Positions 7,966 to 20,600 of a stretch of DNA of 64,000 bases are shown in pieces. This DNA comes from Psoroptes ovis. Taxonomy: Eukaryota > Arthropoda > Arachnida > Sarcoptiformes > Psoroptidae. Each line of letters begins with the position of its first letter. Within the stretch, counting starts at the first letter, position 1. The translations under genes and the position numbers were made by a program. Under the pieces are notes generated by a model. The model was not told the DNA's origin. It worked only from the letters and a program-made list of their open reading frames with translations, and did not search any database. The stretch is taken from the NCBI GenBank assembly GCA_002943765.1, contig PQWQ01000020.1, positions 310,001-374,000 on the forward strand, read 5' to 3'.

Positions 7966-10900
7966 ATGGAATCCAATAATTCAGACATAATTGAAGGTAA
8001 TTAGCTATTTGATTTATTTTTAATTCCGAAATATGATTAAAATTATAATTTCTATGCTCAGATAACTTGCGTCAATGCAAAGTATGCAATAAAATAGGAA
8101 TTGCAGATTGTTTTTATGGTGAAGACAAAGAATATTGTTCAAATGAATGTGCAAGTGTTAAATTAATGAGTGATAAAGAACGTTGTTCAATTTTGCCTGG
8201 TTCGAGAAATGATCCGTTAGTATTTCATAGAAGATGCACTTCAGGTCCGTTGCAACGTTTAACGTCAACACACAAAAATATGGTGAAAAAAATAAATCAA
8301 TTATCGATTGAAATGGATAAATTCATACCATTACGAAATATGATCGAAAATGGTACCTGTAGTCAAGCGAATTCATTAAATTCAACATTCGACATTCATA
8401 CGTTTGCTCCAGTTAGAGCATTTCATCATGCACCAATGAATGATTGTTGGCAAGACTTATTCAAAAATCGTGTCGTTGTAGATATTTGTCAACCACATAC
8501 CGATCAATTTTGGCGAGCCCAATTGATTAGCAGTTATGGTTATTTTGTAAAATATCGTTACTTAGGTCAAAATTCTGATGATTCTGATTCTGATTCATTG
8601 AGGTTTTTCTTAGTCAATCCTCGTACACGAAAATTATTGCCAATCATTGAACGTGATATGGATGGAAAAATCATTAAACGTTCATATGTTCCGCCTAATT
8701 TCATGCGTTCAGCTAATATCGATCATTTGTTTCAAGTATCGAAAAATGTTACAACATTAAATAAGAATCTTCATGATTCATTCAAAGATTGTATATTAAC
8801 TGATCGATTCGATAAAAATTTATATTATGAAACAATTGATCCTATGGATCCATCAAGATTTTTGATTTGTAAAATTGTATGCAATTTCGCTGATTGGCTT
8901 TTAGTTCGTTATGAAATTCCAAATATTAATGAACGACGTCCAGCTAAAACTGCTTGGGTTCATCCTAAAATGGGATTTTTTCGTGTATTTGGATGGTCAC
9001 AATTAGTTGGTTATCCAATCTATGCTCCTAGTTCATATATTGCACTATCTCTTTACGCATTGACTAATTGCGCATCAATTGTTGATGAATATTTAGTCGA
9101 ACCAACCTTATTGCCATTCGAACCGAATGTTTCTAATTACTTCTTAGCTGGTATGTCTTTGTTTTTTTTTTCAAATTTATCAGAATTAATTTCCATTTCT
9201 ATGATTTTCATTCAAACAGGTACATTTTTAGAATTTTTAGATCCATTCAATCATAAAATGAAGATTGCTACAGTTGTTAAACGATTACGATTCGGTTTCA
9301 TTGTATTGGAATATGAAGATCAATTATTGAGCAATCCAGAAAAATTGACTCGAATCATTCAACATGTTACATCGCCATTAATATTTCCAATTGGTTATAG
9401 TCAACGACACTCTATACCCCTATATGTATCCAATAGTAAGTTATTTAATCAACTTAAAGCATTCATTTAATCAAAATTTGTATTTGCAATCATTTTTTAG
9501 CACTAAGATTCGATGATAAAATGGTCAACCTCTTAGACAAAATGACCAAGAACGCTGCACTATCCACACTTTTTCCTCAAATACCTAATAATAATTTTAT
9601 TTTTAAGAAAGGAATGATTCTAGAAACATTCAACATGGTTAAATCTGGTACCATTTGTTATGCAATGATTGATCGTGTTGTAGATCGTTTAATATCATTG
9701 CGATTCATTAATCAAAAGCCAGAATTAGAATTATGGACCGAATACACCAGTCCATATATTCGTCCATTCGGTTACACGCACATGTTGGATATTGATTTCA
9801 AATCACCATTATCTTTTCTTCGAATCGATCATATAAGATTTAGTTCGTATTTCAAAAACAATAGCGATTTCAATCAATTAATTTATTTTTACAAATTTAG
9901 GTGAATTCCATCAAAAAATCGCTCAATTCAACATATTATTACGTGAATACAGCAAATCGATGAATGCCGAACAAGTTCGTGAAGTAGTTCGTGTTAACAG
10001 CAGTAATCGACAAAATGCAATATCGACAACAAAACCTGCAAACAAACCTTTTATATTACCACCAGCAACTATTATTAAAAATCCACAATCACCAAATATT
10101 GTAACAGTGTTGCGTGATCCTAGACGACATGTGTACAAATTTTCTGGCACAGATTATGCTAATTTAGATAATATGATGTCACAAGGAGTCAATTATGCTA
10201 GAGGTAATTATGTACGATATCCTACGATAAGAATCGAATCGAATACAACATATGTAGATGATGAAGAAGAAGATAAATGTAATAAAAGGAATAAAAATCA
10301 AAAATTTTCAGAAGAACCAACAGAAACCAATCAGAATCAAGACAACAAAACTTTGGTTGAAGTTTTTTCAAAAAATCCCATTTTTGGAACGAAAATTGTA
10401 AATAATGTATCAAATTCTTCAAAAAGAACTCTTAGTGATGATAATAATAATGAAAATGTATCAAATACTTTCAAAAAAATTAAATATGATTATTCTGATA
10501 TGAATAGTAAACGTAAAGTAGCGAATTTTGGTTATAAAATTAATGAAAAAAATCTATGTAATAATATATCGGTGAATACAAGTAAAAGAGAATTATTTAT
10601 TGAATTTCAACAAAATGTCAATAAATTTGCCGAATTAAAAGCACCAAAATTAAATGGATTAAGTGAAAAACCAATTGAATGGACAGCAAAAGATGTGGAA
10701 AAATTTTTACAAATTAACTTAACCAATTATGATGATTTTAAATTCAAATCATCAGCGGTAAGTCTTTCATTTTCATAAATATTTTTCAAATTTTTTAAAC
10801 TTGTTCCATTTCAATTATTTTATAGAACATTAATGGAAAGAAATTTCTTCAAATGGATCATAATGATTTCAATGAATGGCTAATGGAATCATCAATGTCA

Positions 10901-10984
10901 TTAGCTGTACAAATAAACATTTTGAAACTTTGTCTAATTCAAAATTTGAAAATGGATTTGAATGATATTTATTCCGATGTATAA
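7966..10984 (+). CDS. Sfmbt: Sfmbt-type Polycomb protein: FCS zinc finger, four MBT repeats, SAM domain
   Basis: Six exons: 7966-7996, 8062-9150, 9220-9435, 9501-9842, 9901-10757, 10826-10984 (898 codons with stop; all phases agree). An FCS-type zinc finger is formed by C16, C19, C36 and C40. The first MBT repeat has the signature APVRAFHHAPMNDCW; three further repeats end near codon 560. A long Asn/Lys-rich linker follows, then a C-terminal SAM domain (IEWTAKDVEKFL to INGKKFLQMD) split by the last intron. FCS + four MBT + SAM is the architecture of Drosophila Sfmbt, which binds methylated histone tails and partners Pho in PhoRC; MBTD1 and L3MBTL2 lack the SAM. The small first exon was chosen because its splice (G|AT) opens the frame in front of the finger. 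The donor at 9843 (GTTCGT) is weak. Intron 9151-9219 is 69 nt, in frame and stop-free, so it could be retained. A poly(A) signal is at 11013. Confidence 0.82.
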
Positions 10985-11050
10985 TTGTAATTTTTCATTC
11001 AATTTTTTTGTAAATAAAATTTTTTTTCAAAAATTGTAGTTACTTTTTCC

Positions 11051-11066
11051 CACTACTAGATGTCGC
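11051..11066 (-). promoter_or_regulatory. CTCF-like motif
   Basis: On the minus strand this reads GCGACATCTAGTAGTG, close to the CTCF core. It lies about 35 bp past the Sfmbt poly(A) signal, at the boundary to the alpha-actinin domain. Confidence 0.35.
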
Positions 11067-12063
11067 TAAGTAGCCATTAAAAAAAAATCATAAATTACAA
11101 TTCTCAACCAGAAATGGCAGCACTTGGACGTTCAAGAAAAAAAGAAAAAAAAAATTCAAAAAAACTTGAATATTTGTGCAATACTTGATGAATGAATTCA
11201 ATAATTTCAAATAATTGAATTGACAACCAAAATTTGTCCAATATTTCTGGTTGGTTTTGATTCTTGTTTTTAAATTTTTAAAATTTCAAAAATTTTTCAA
11301 AACATGAAACCTTGTTCGCCCACACACACATACTTCTGCGTAATTTGTTTGTCTGATTTGTCACAATTTTCAAAAATAAAAAAACTGACCTTTATCTTAT
11401 TTTTTTCTCTTCTTTGACTGTGTGAGTCAGTAAGTAAATCAATCAATTTTAATAATCAGTTCATTTTTAATGATTTTATCATTTCATTTCATTTTCCTTT
11501 TTTTTCAAATTATGACAAGTGATAATTAGTTCTTTATATTTTCATTCAATTTTTTGATTGTTTAACAGTTGTTCGGTCATCATCATCATCATTATTGTTT
11601 GAACAACATTAAATCATTAATTTTTCCAAAATTGATTGATTGAATTGATTGAACACGTTCATTATTATTACCATGATTTGTGATTTATGTGATTTATGAG
11701 ATTATTGATAATAAGATTGATTGTTTTGATTGAGAACCTGTTTTTGAATTTCAGTTTTTGTTTACTTATTTTTCCACGCAGCAAAACAAATATGATTTGT
11801 TTATTTCATTTTATTCAGTGTTTTATTTATCACAATTTTATATTATCATAAAAACAATGAAATTGTTGACATAATCAATCAGTTGAAAAAAAAAGGAAAT
11901 ATTTCGAAAAATAAAACAAAACGAATAATATCGGTCAAATAAACAAGATTTTCTAAATGAAGATTTATATATTGAAAATCATTATGATCATTGAAATATA
12001 TTGAAAATGCATTTATTTTTCATTCAAGCCATTTATTTAATGAATCACACAAGATTTATATTT

Positions 12064-12144
12064 TTAGGTTGTCCCATAAGTTCTTGCCGATTTACTAATT
12101 CAAAAAACGTTTGAAAATCGGCAAAAACTTTTCGGACAACTTAA
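12064..12144. mobile_element. Mariner-like hairpin MITE 1
   Basis: 81 bp. The left end TTAGGTTGTCCCATAAG is of the CCCATAAG type, but the right end is of the CCGAAAAG type, so this copy is a hybrid of the two subfamilies. Confidence 0.75.
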
Positions 12145-12380
12145 TTTTTTTTAAAAATAATACTTATCTATTTATGTTATCATAAATGAAAAGCTGATCA
12201 CCATCACCATCATCACATATCACATCAATATATACTCACTCATTATTCATTTTGTTGATGTTGATTCTCGAAAATTAAACTAACAAAATTTGTTATATTT
12301 GTTCAATATTTTTTTTCTGTTGCAATCATATGGATGTTTCGAATGATAAATGTCCATATTTGTAAAATTATCATATAATA

Positions 12381-12461
12381 TTAGGTTGTCCGAAAAGTTT
12401 TTACCCGGTTATATCGTTTGAAATCGATCGGAAAATCGGCAAAAACTTTTCGGACAACCTA
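12381..12461. mobile_element. Mariner-like hairpin MITE 2
   Basis: Left end TTAGGTTGTCCGAAAAG, right end CTTTTCGGACAACCTA, with an ATATCG-containing centre. It is preceded by TA. Confidence 0.85.
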
Positions 12462-12689
12462 TTATATTTTTTTACGCTTTTTTGCTCAAATAGATCCGTT
12501 TGCTGTTGTTGATGTTTTCAACATTTTGGAAAAAATATTGTTGATGATGATGATAATGATGATTGGCTCAAATAATTCGGTCATTTTAATAATCATTCAA
12601 CAACAACAATCATCAATCTATTTTGTTTAATTTTTTTTTTTCATTTCATTCATCTGCTCATATTCAAAGCTCATTATTTCTTTGAAATA

Positions 12690-12769
12690 TTAGGTTGTCT
12701 CATAAGTTTTTGCTGTTTTTCGAATAAGAAAAATCTAAAAAAACGGCAAGAACTTATGGGATAACCTAA
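12690..12769. mobile_element. Mariner-like hairpin MITE 3 (CATAAG subtype)
   Basis: TTAGGTTGTCTCATAAG to CTTATGGGATAACCTAA, arms meeting in an A/T centre. TA target duplications flank it at 12688-12689 and 12770-12771. Confidence 0.85.
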
Positions 12770-13059
12770 TAGAAAAAACATTTCATGAAAATCATTTTTT
12801 TTTTTGTAATAATCATCATTAATCTACTGGATTATTGTTATTTTCATTTTTCATTTATTGATTATCTTTGATCATCATCATCATCGTTGAAATACAGTGT
12901 GTGTTCATTACTAGTGGTCATCAGTAATGGTAAACATTTGCTAAACTGATTCATGATACAAAATGTATTCGATAATTTATTCATTTTTGAAAATTTTTTT
13001 CGATTTTTCATTTTCACATTGATAATTTTAGTGATGAGTGATGATGATGAGTGCTGGCA

Positions 13060-13140
13060 TTAGGCTGTCCGAAAAGTTTTTGTCGATTATATCGTTGGAA
13101 AATTATTGGAAAATCGACAAGAACTTTCCGGACAATCTAA
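13060..13140. mobile_element. Mariner-like hairpin MITE 4
   Basis: TTAGGCTGTCCGAAAAG to CTTTCCGGACAATCTAA. The inner arms carry TGTCGATT/AATCGACA, a compensated change from the usual TGCCGATT. Confidence 0.85.
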
Positions 13141-13714
13141 TATTTCATTTCATTTTCATTTTGATTTTTACAAATAATTTTCAATTTAATTAATTTTTTG
13201 TCGTGGTACACATAAGATATCCGCTAGTGTGGTTATTATTATTGAAATCTCTTAATTTCATAATTTTTTTCCATAATTTCATAAATTTTGAATAAAACTA
13301 GCACAGTAAAATCAACTAGATTTACTTGATTCAACTAATCATCATTGATTGTTATCAACCAAAGATGCTTTGAAAATACGAATGATTCGTTCATCATTAT
13401 TATTGTTATTATTATTATCAATTCAAAGTACAAAAATGATGATGAAAATTGCATTACAAAGCAATTTTCATTATTTTCATTTTGTTTGCTCTCATTTCCC
13501 TTGTTTTCATCATAATAATAATTATTTGACTTTTTTTCAATTACCACTTTTGAATGTTTGAATTTCGTTTGAATATACATGGAAAAAATTGGCAAAAGTA
13601 TTTTTTCTCCATTCCAGATTTTTTTGGACACCTAAATACGGTATATACAACATGTGACATTAATAATATTGTTTTTTTTACTATTATTAGCATTAGTAGC
13701 TAAAGAGTTAAATA

Positions 13715-13794
13715 TTAGGTTGTCCGGAAAGTTTTTGCCGGTAATATGGTAGAAAATCATTAGAAAACCGACAAGAACTTTTCGGACAACCTAA
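13715..13794. mobile_element. Mariner-like hairpin MITE 5
   Basis: 80 bp, TTAGGTTGTCCGGAAAG to CTTTTCGGACAACCTAA, flanked exactly by TA on both sides (13713-13714 and 13795-13796). Confidence 0.88.
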
Positions 13795-14096
13795 TACATC
13801 TGAAACAAAAAAAAAATGGAAATAAAAATGATGACGATTTAATTATCTGTATGTCTGTCTGTCAAGAAATTGAATGAATTAATGATGTGTGTATCATCAT
13901 CATCATCATTATTTGACGATATTGAAAAATGAAATTAAATGTTTTGCGTTCGGTAGTTGTTTGTTTGTTTATTTGTGGAAATTTGATTGTTTTTATTCAT
14001 TTCACATTTCTTTATAAATTTATGTATTTACTTACAATTTCCCATTTTGGACTAATACCTAATAATAACACCAGTGAAAATGAATAACAGGGTTTC

Positions 14097-14249
14097 AAGT
14101 TTTAATTCAAGGTTTTAAAATTGATTTTTATAGTTTTAAAATTGAATTTCGTAATTTCACCGATGGAAAATTGCATTCAAAACTATGAAAATCAACTTGA
14201 AAACTACGAAAATTAATTTTAAAATTCCGAATTAAAACTTGAAACCCTG
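14097..14249. mobile_element. CAGGG palindromic element, copy 1
   Basis: Terminal CAGGGTTTCAAGTTTTAATTC is mirrored by its complement at the right end, giving a 153-bp imperfect foldback with repeated (G)TAGTTTTAAAATTGA modules inside. It is TA-flanked (14095-14096, 14250-14251). No coding capacity. Confidence 0.7.
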
Positions 14250-14999
14250 TAACAATAAAAAAATGAAATGAAAATAAAATTTCTTGGCTTCAAAACTACT
14301 CACATTTGGTATATAATAATAACGTTTGAATTTCTTTCAATTTTTTTTTCATTGTTCTTCTCTCTGAAGCATCATTTATAACCATTTTTTCATTTTCAAT
14401 CAATTCAAATATTATTTATCTTCATTAACTATTATTATTATGATGATATAAGCAAAACAATCAAATATTCATGTTGACAAATAAATTCATATGAATTCGA
14501 ATATAAATTCGAATATTTGTGCCATTTTCTGATTTTCATTTTATTTTGAATTTCTTCGTTTTCGGGAAATTTTCATCTTTGATCATTGTCTACAAGACGA
14601 TAATTTTTTCTTTAAGAAATATCCAAATGTTTTTATGATAATTTTTTAAGGTTTTTTTTCAAAGGTTTCATGATCTTTGTTTCACAACATCGCATCATAT
14701 ACAAATCGTCGTTCATTCATCAATATATCTATGTGTTTTAATGGTAAGTTTTATTGTTTTTGTTTTTTGTTTTTTACATTTTCTCATTATCATTATCGTT
14801 GGTAATTTGTTTTCTCGGATTTTTTCGTTTGCTTGGTTTTTGTTGGGTTTTGTTTTGTGTTTTTGGTTGGTTGGCTGAAAATAAAATTGAAAATGTGTTC
14901 GTTATCGCATTATACAGTTTTAAATTAAATTTAATGATGAAAAAACAATGATGTTACATAGACATAGAATTATCATAATAATAATGATACAGGGTCTCA

Positions 15000-15108
15000 A
15001 GTTTTTATTCAAAGTTTTAAAATTAAATTTCATAGTTTTAAATGGAATTTCAACATGTAAAATTACGAAATTTAATTTTAAAACTACGAATTAAAACTTT
15101 AAACCCTG
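15000..15108. mobile_element. CAGGG palindromic element, copy 2
   Basis: A shorter 109-bp copy, CAGGGTCTCAAG to CTTTAAACCCTG, flanked by TA at 14998-14999 and 15109-15110. Confidence 0.7.
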
Positions 15109-16452
15109 TAATGATGATGGTTTAAAGAAGTTGAATTAATCATTTTCGTGTTTTTTTGTTTTGTGTTTTGTTTTGTTTACACTCATTTCTACGAAGAAAA
15201 ATTCAAATGAAGAGCTTCAAAAAGAAAAAAATTGAATAATGATAGCCTTAATGATTAATTGGTCAGTTGGTCGGTCATACATGTTTGTTAGTTGGCTGGT
15301 TGGTTGGTCGTCTAGCTTTTTTTTCTTTGCCTATTGATTGTCGTACAAAAAAAAACAAAAAATATAATTTCAATCTCTTAATGATTCAACGATATACAAC
15401 CTTTGAATGATATACATTTTATTAGTTCTTTGGTTTGTTTGTAATTTGATGGTTGATTTGAATTTGATTCAAATTTCAAACATCATTCGAATGATGATGC
15501 CTTTTATTTATTCAATTTTTTTTCTCCTGCTAAATTCAATCAATCAAACGATTGTAATGAATAAAAATAAATAAATAAAATCAGATGCGAAATCTAAAAA
15601 TCAAGATCAAAAAAAGAAAAAGAACGGATGTCAAATATGTTCATTCGTTTAATGTGATCATCAAAAAGCAGTGATAATGAAAGAAAAAACAAAATCACCT
15701 GTTTGGCAATTAATTTTACCATTTTTTGGTTTAATTTCGATTTATGCTTAGATTTGATGCTTAGATTTAGACTTAATTGAAGGTAATTAATCTTCAAGGT
15801 TTCCAAAGGATTTGCATTCAAATTCAATCGATCAAATCGAATTCGAATTTTTTTTGAAAAAAAAATCGGTCCTAGTTTCTAGCGGTTTTTCATTTGTCCG
15901 TCTTTTTTTAGTGGTAGTAGCATTTTTTAGAGAAGAAAAATTCGATTTTCGAATTTTTTTTTTTCGTTGTTTCTGGGACAACCGTTACTTTTTATTAATG
16001 CTTCTGCTTCTTTTTTCATTGTTTCATTTCGAACCCCAGTTTTTCTTTTGTTTGCTCAAAGTGTTCGATTTTCATTTCATAACGTTTACACAGTTCTTTG
16101 TTGATTCGAAATTGAATACGGAAAGTTCCATGCAAATTTTTTCCCATCCATTTTTGCATCAAATAAATTTTGATTTTTTATTTTAAAAAATAAATATTTG
16201 AACAGTTGAACACATTTGAAAATAATACTTTTAACCCGTTTATTTCATTCATTTTTCAAAATTTTTTGTTCCTCTCTATTTTTCTCTGCTCTTTTTTTCA
16301 AATTAAATTCATTTTTTCAATATTGGCAACATTTCAAATTCTTTTGAATTTTATATTTATCAACATAACATTACCAACTTATATATATTGGCATCGGCAT
16401 TGATTATAATCAATTCATTGTTATATATTAACAATAATAATAATAATCATAA

Positions 16453-17620
16453 ATAAAAATAATTGTAGCAATTTTTCAAGAATTCATTTCAATCAAACCG
16501 ATTCGGTTTTTATTATTATCATCATTTTCATCCTCATCATCAACAGCAGCATTAACATCAGTATCATCATCATCATCATCCTTAACATCATCCACAACAT
16601 CAACAACATTAACATCGGCAACAGTAATTACTACAACAGCAATCGACTGTTATCATCATCATCATCATCATCAAAAACATTCAAATAACAGTTATTTCTC
16701 TACCATATTATTATCATTATTGTTGCCGCTGTTTTTATGGTCGAAAAACTTGATTTTAATATTCACTTTGATTTTATTATCCATTTCGTTAGTGGTAGAG
16801 GCAAAATTATCCATAACAGACAACAACAACAACAACGACAACGAAGCCAACTTTATCATCAGTGATCAAACGCCATTGGCTTGTTTGTCGTCATTCGTGT
16901 TTGATCCTCATTTAAAATCGGATTGTTTGAATGATATTTTGTACAAAAATTTAACATCCCCAGCCATAATCATCGATCAAAGTGATTTATTTAAATTTTC
17001 AACGTTCAGAATAGATCTTACATTCAATTCAGGTTTAGTATATTGATGCTCATCGAGATAAAGATAAATATTTATCCTTTTTAATTTTTTTTCTCTTAGA
17101 TCTTGTCTGGTTTCCAGGCTCCTTATATGATACATCCGGCAAATCTTCTCAACAACACCCACCACCAACAAACGATTCACCATCAGCAATAATTTTCACA
17201 GAATTTTTACAGTTTTCATTCTTTTTTTTGCTAATTCATTTAATATTATCAGATAAATTTTGGAATCTTTTTATCAACAAAAAAAATCAACAAGAACGAC
17301 GACAATCAGTAAACGAAAAAAAACAAATTTCTTCCGAAAATAATCTTGATGATGAACAAAATAATCACATAATTTCAGCCTCTCCTACAATAGTTGATAG
17401 TGATCATAATTATATTCAAAATAATAGTGTAACCACTGACCAAATTATATTATCATCATTGTGTGAAAATAATAATCAACAACAAACGCAGCAATTAGAA
17501 ATTGAGAAACCAATTCAACGAGAAGAATCTGCCAAATTTGATCATATAAACTATTCAAACTATCAATTCATTGATAATAGATCAAATACATTAAATTTTT
17601 ACGGTAATAATAATTATAAA
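16453..17620 (+). other. ATG-less open frame spliced in frame to alpha-actinin
   Basis: The frame is open from 16453 to 17032, then across a plausible 67-nt intron (GTTTAG donor at 17033, TTTTTTCTCTTAG acceptor ending 17099), then from 17100 to the alpha-actinin ATG at 17621: about 367 codons with neither a stop nor an ATG in frame. The first 75 or so codons are TCA/ACA/CAT repeats. After that come a signal-peptide-like stretch (NLILIFTLILLSISLVVEA, about 16747-16803), a Cys-containing segment, a second hydrophobic stretch (FLQFSFFFLLIHLIL, about 17203-17247) and a basic stop-transfer-like NKKNQQERR. It may be 5' UTR, a non-AUG extension, or exons joined to an unseen upstream ATG exon. Confidence 0.4.
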
Positions 17621-20600
17621 ATGGTCGACATGATGCATCAGGGCCCATATATGATGAATAATACAGCTGCTTCGCAGCCAATAATAATGGGTACACAACC
17701 CGATGGTTATATGGAACAAGAAGAAGAATGGGAACGTGAAGGATTATTGGATCCAGCATGGGAAAAACAACAAAGAAAGGTATGTGGGTTTTTTTTTGAA
17801 CAATTGACTTGTCCAAATATAGTTACTTAATCGAATATAATCATAATTTTCATGATTATTTGTGTAGTCATTTATGTAATAGTATAAGATGTTTGCTCCT
17901 GTTTAATTTTTTTCTGAATCGAGTTTGCGCCAAAAATCCTCTTTGACATTCAATTGCTTTGATGTCATTGAACTAATTCAAAATTTTTTATATCTGAAAT
18001 TATCATTAATTATATCTTCAATTTTACAATCAATGAGCATCAGAAAAAAGTCAGAGTTCATATTTTTCTCTGATTTTTAAAATTTTAAATTTTTGCACAA
18101 ATATTTTCATTCGCACTCTTAATGAGGGTAAATTATTGGTGTTAAAAAATTATTTTATTCAAATATCTATGAAATAATAGAAATAATTTTTGTGAAATAT
18201 TTGAAAGAATTGATGAAATGTATATCTTATTCTATATATAAATATATGTCTATGTCATATAATTCTTTTAACCCGTTTTGATTGATATATTTTATGCTAA
18301 TTATTATTATTACCAGTTTATTTTTGAATGAGGCGTTGTCTTTGAATTTTTCCCTCAATGATTCTCGTCGAAAAAAGTCTGTTAAAACAGAAATAATTTA
18401 TATAGAAATGAAAATTTACAAAAATGAAAAGAATTCTGTCATGAATTTCAGCCAGAAAAAATTAAAAATACATTCTTTTCATAATTATTGATGTATGTAT
18501 TTTGAAAACAAATAAAATTGTGTTATTTCTAAAATTAGTTCTCAAAGGATATTTGAAAGAAAGAAAGAAATGAATGCGATGCTTTTTAGTGTAAAATAAA
18601 AGGAAGTCTGATTATGTTCGCAAACGAAATATTGAAAAAAATGCGTATGAATGAAATTACATTCAAAACATCATTGCCTTGACTTGATTTTTTATTGCGA
18701 ATCAAGACTTTTTCATAGAATCGTATGGCTCAAATATTCTTAATAATTTCAAGAATTTCAATTCAATAACTACTGTTATTATTATTTAGCCAATCGTTTG
18801 AATTTGAAATGCGAATTTCAAATCATTTCATAGAAAAACAAACGCAAATAATAATCATTGAAATAAAAATATGATTATTTTGTAATGATTCGATGAATGG
18901 CTGTAATTGTCCTTGTTATTTTATTACATTCTTGCATTATTTCAATTAATGAAATGAAAGAAGAAGAAGAAGAAGATATTTTAAATATTCTAAAAATTCT
19001 CTATTCATTTGAATATGAGGGATGTGAAAATTGAATTAAGAATAGTGAAAAAAAAACAAAATTCCTTTTGATCAATTTCAATTATTATTATGATGATGAT
19101 AATCTTTAATTATTCTTTTAAATTCTTAGTTTTAAAAAATCTCTATTCAAAGGATTACACGTCATACATTTCTATACATTTTTTTCTAATTTTCCTGATT
19201 TTTTTTTTTTTTTAAGAATATGTATTTAAAAATAGAACCTAATGATAATGTTTATGACTATATTATTTGACAATTACCCAAAAAAGAGTTATATGCGTGT
19301 GTGTGTGTGTGTGTGTTCATTTTTGCTACGAAATTCTTATTATGTACATTTTTTCAATGTTCTTAATTCACATTTAGAGAGTTAATTTAATTCACATTTA
19401 ATCCGAATGATAATTTTTTTTTGTATGTTCTTTTCAAATCATCATTTTTCAAAATGCCCAACATTTTTTTAAATTTTTAGCTTTGATTTAGTTTTTTGGC
19501 ATTCATATCTTACATGGGAAATCGAAATATATTAATTTTATACATTGAATATAGTTGAATATTAGGGAAAAATGAAAAAAATTCCATTAATTTCTAATTT
19601 TTTTTTTTATTTTCAAATGAAATAATTAATCTTAATTTTTTTTTTTTTTTTTTTTTTTTTTTGATATTCAATGTCACATTTTAAATGTGATGATGATGAT
19701 AATTATAACATATTTGCCAGATTATAATAATGATTATCTATCATTTAACAAGTATTTAGACCTAAATACACACATAAACCTGTTGGTAATTGATTGAATC
19801 TGTCAATCAAAAAATTTGGTTTTGAATTTTGTGAATTATGCAGATTTTTCAAATTAGTATTTGATTTGGATATTCATGTAGATCATTTATTTGATAATTT
19901 GTATAAATTGTATGATCGATTGCAGTCTAGACACAATGTATTTTTTTATTTCAAACCATTAATTGATTGAAAGTCATTATTTTTTCTGAGATGCATCCAA
20001 GAGACGACTGTTTATGTCAATGGGTCAATTTGACAAACCGAAAGTTTTGATAATTAATTAAATACACAATTATATCAATTTGAGCTCAAAATTTTCAATT
20101 AAAATACAATGATATTGACATACATTATCCATTTAAAATAAATAATTGTATCCAATCATTTCACCTCTCTTATATTTACATTTGAATTGAAATTTAGAGA
20201 AATTTAAATATGTAAATATTCATTTTTTTTTTTTTTTTTTGAATGGTGCAATATGCTTGTTGCTATTTGTTATTGTTATTGTTATTTGTTTATGGTTATT
20301 GTTGTCCAGGTGATGAAACACTTGTTGCTGCTTATGTGTGTTTGTATTTGTTTGTGTATTTTTCACATGGTTTTTTTCCACAGCTAGATTCACTATGGCA
20401 AAATGGTGGGAGAAAAAGTGAAATGAAATGATTTGTGTAATATGATAGATCTGAAATCTCAATTTCCAAATCAAATCTGATTGAATTTTCAATGTAATTG
20501 TAATCATAATTTTCAATGTAAACAAAATATCCATATACAAATGCTGCATAAAAATTTACAAAGTTTGTCCAAAAAAAAAAAATAATATTTGAATTCAAAG

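Larger units (their letters stand above)
10985..16450. other. Gene-poor interval between Sfmbt and alpha-actinin
   Basis: AT-rich DNA with CAT/GAT microsatellites, five mariner-like hairpin elements between 12,064 and 13,794 and two CAGGG palindromes (14,097-15,108). Open frames here are T-rich and low in complexity and show no recognisable domain. The part next to 16,450 probably contains alpha-actinin promoter or 5' exons. Confidence 0.4.

Noticed and set aside
15812..16186. 124-codon frame rich in Phe/Leu
   Set aside because: The T-rich low-complexity DNA gives Phe-rich frames by composition alone, and there is no ATG start.
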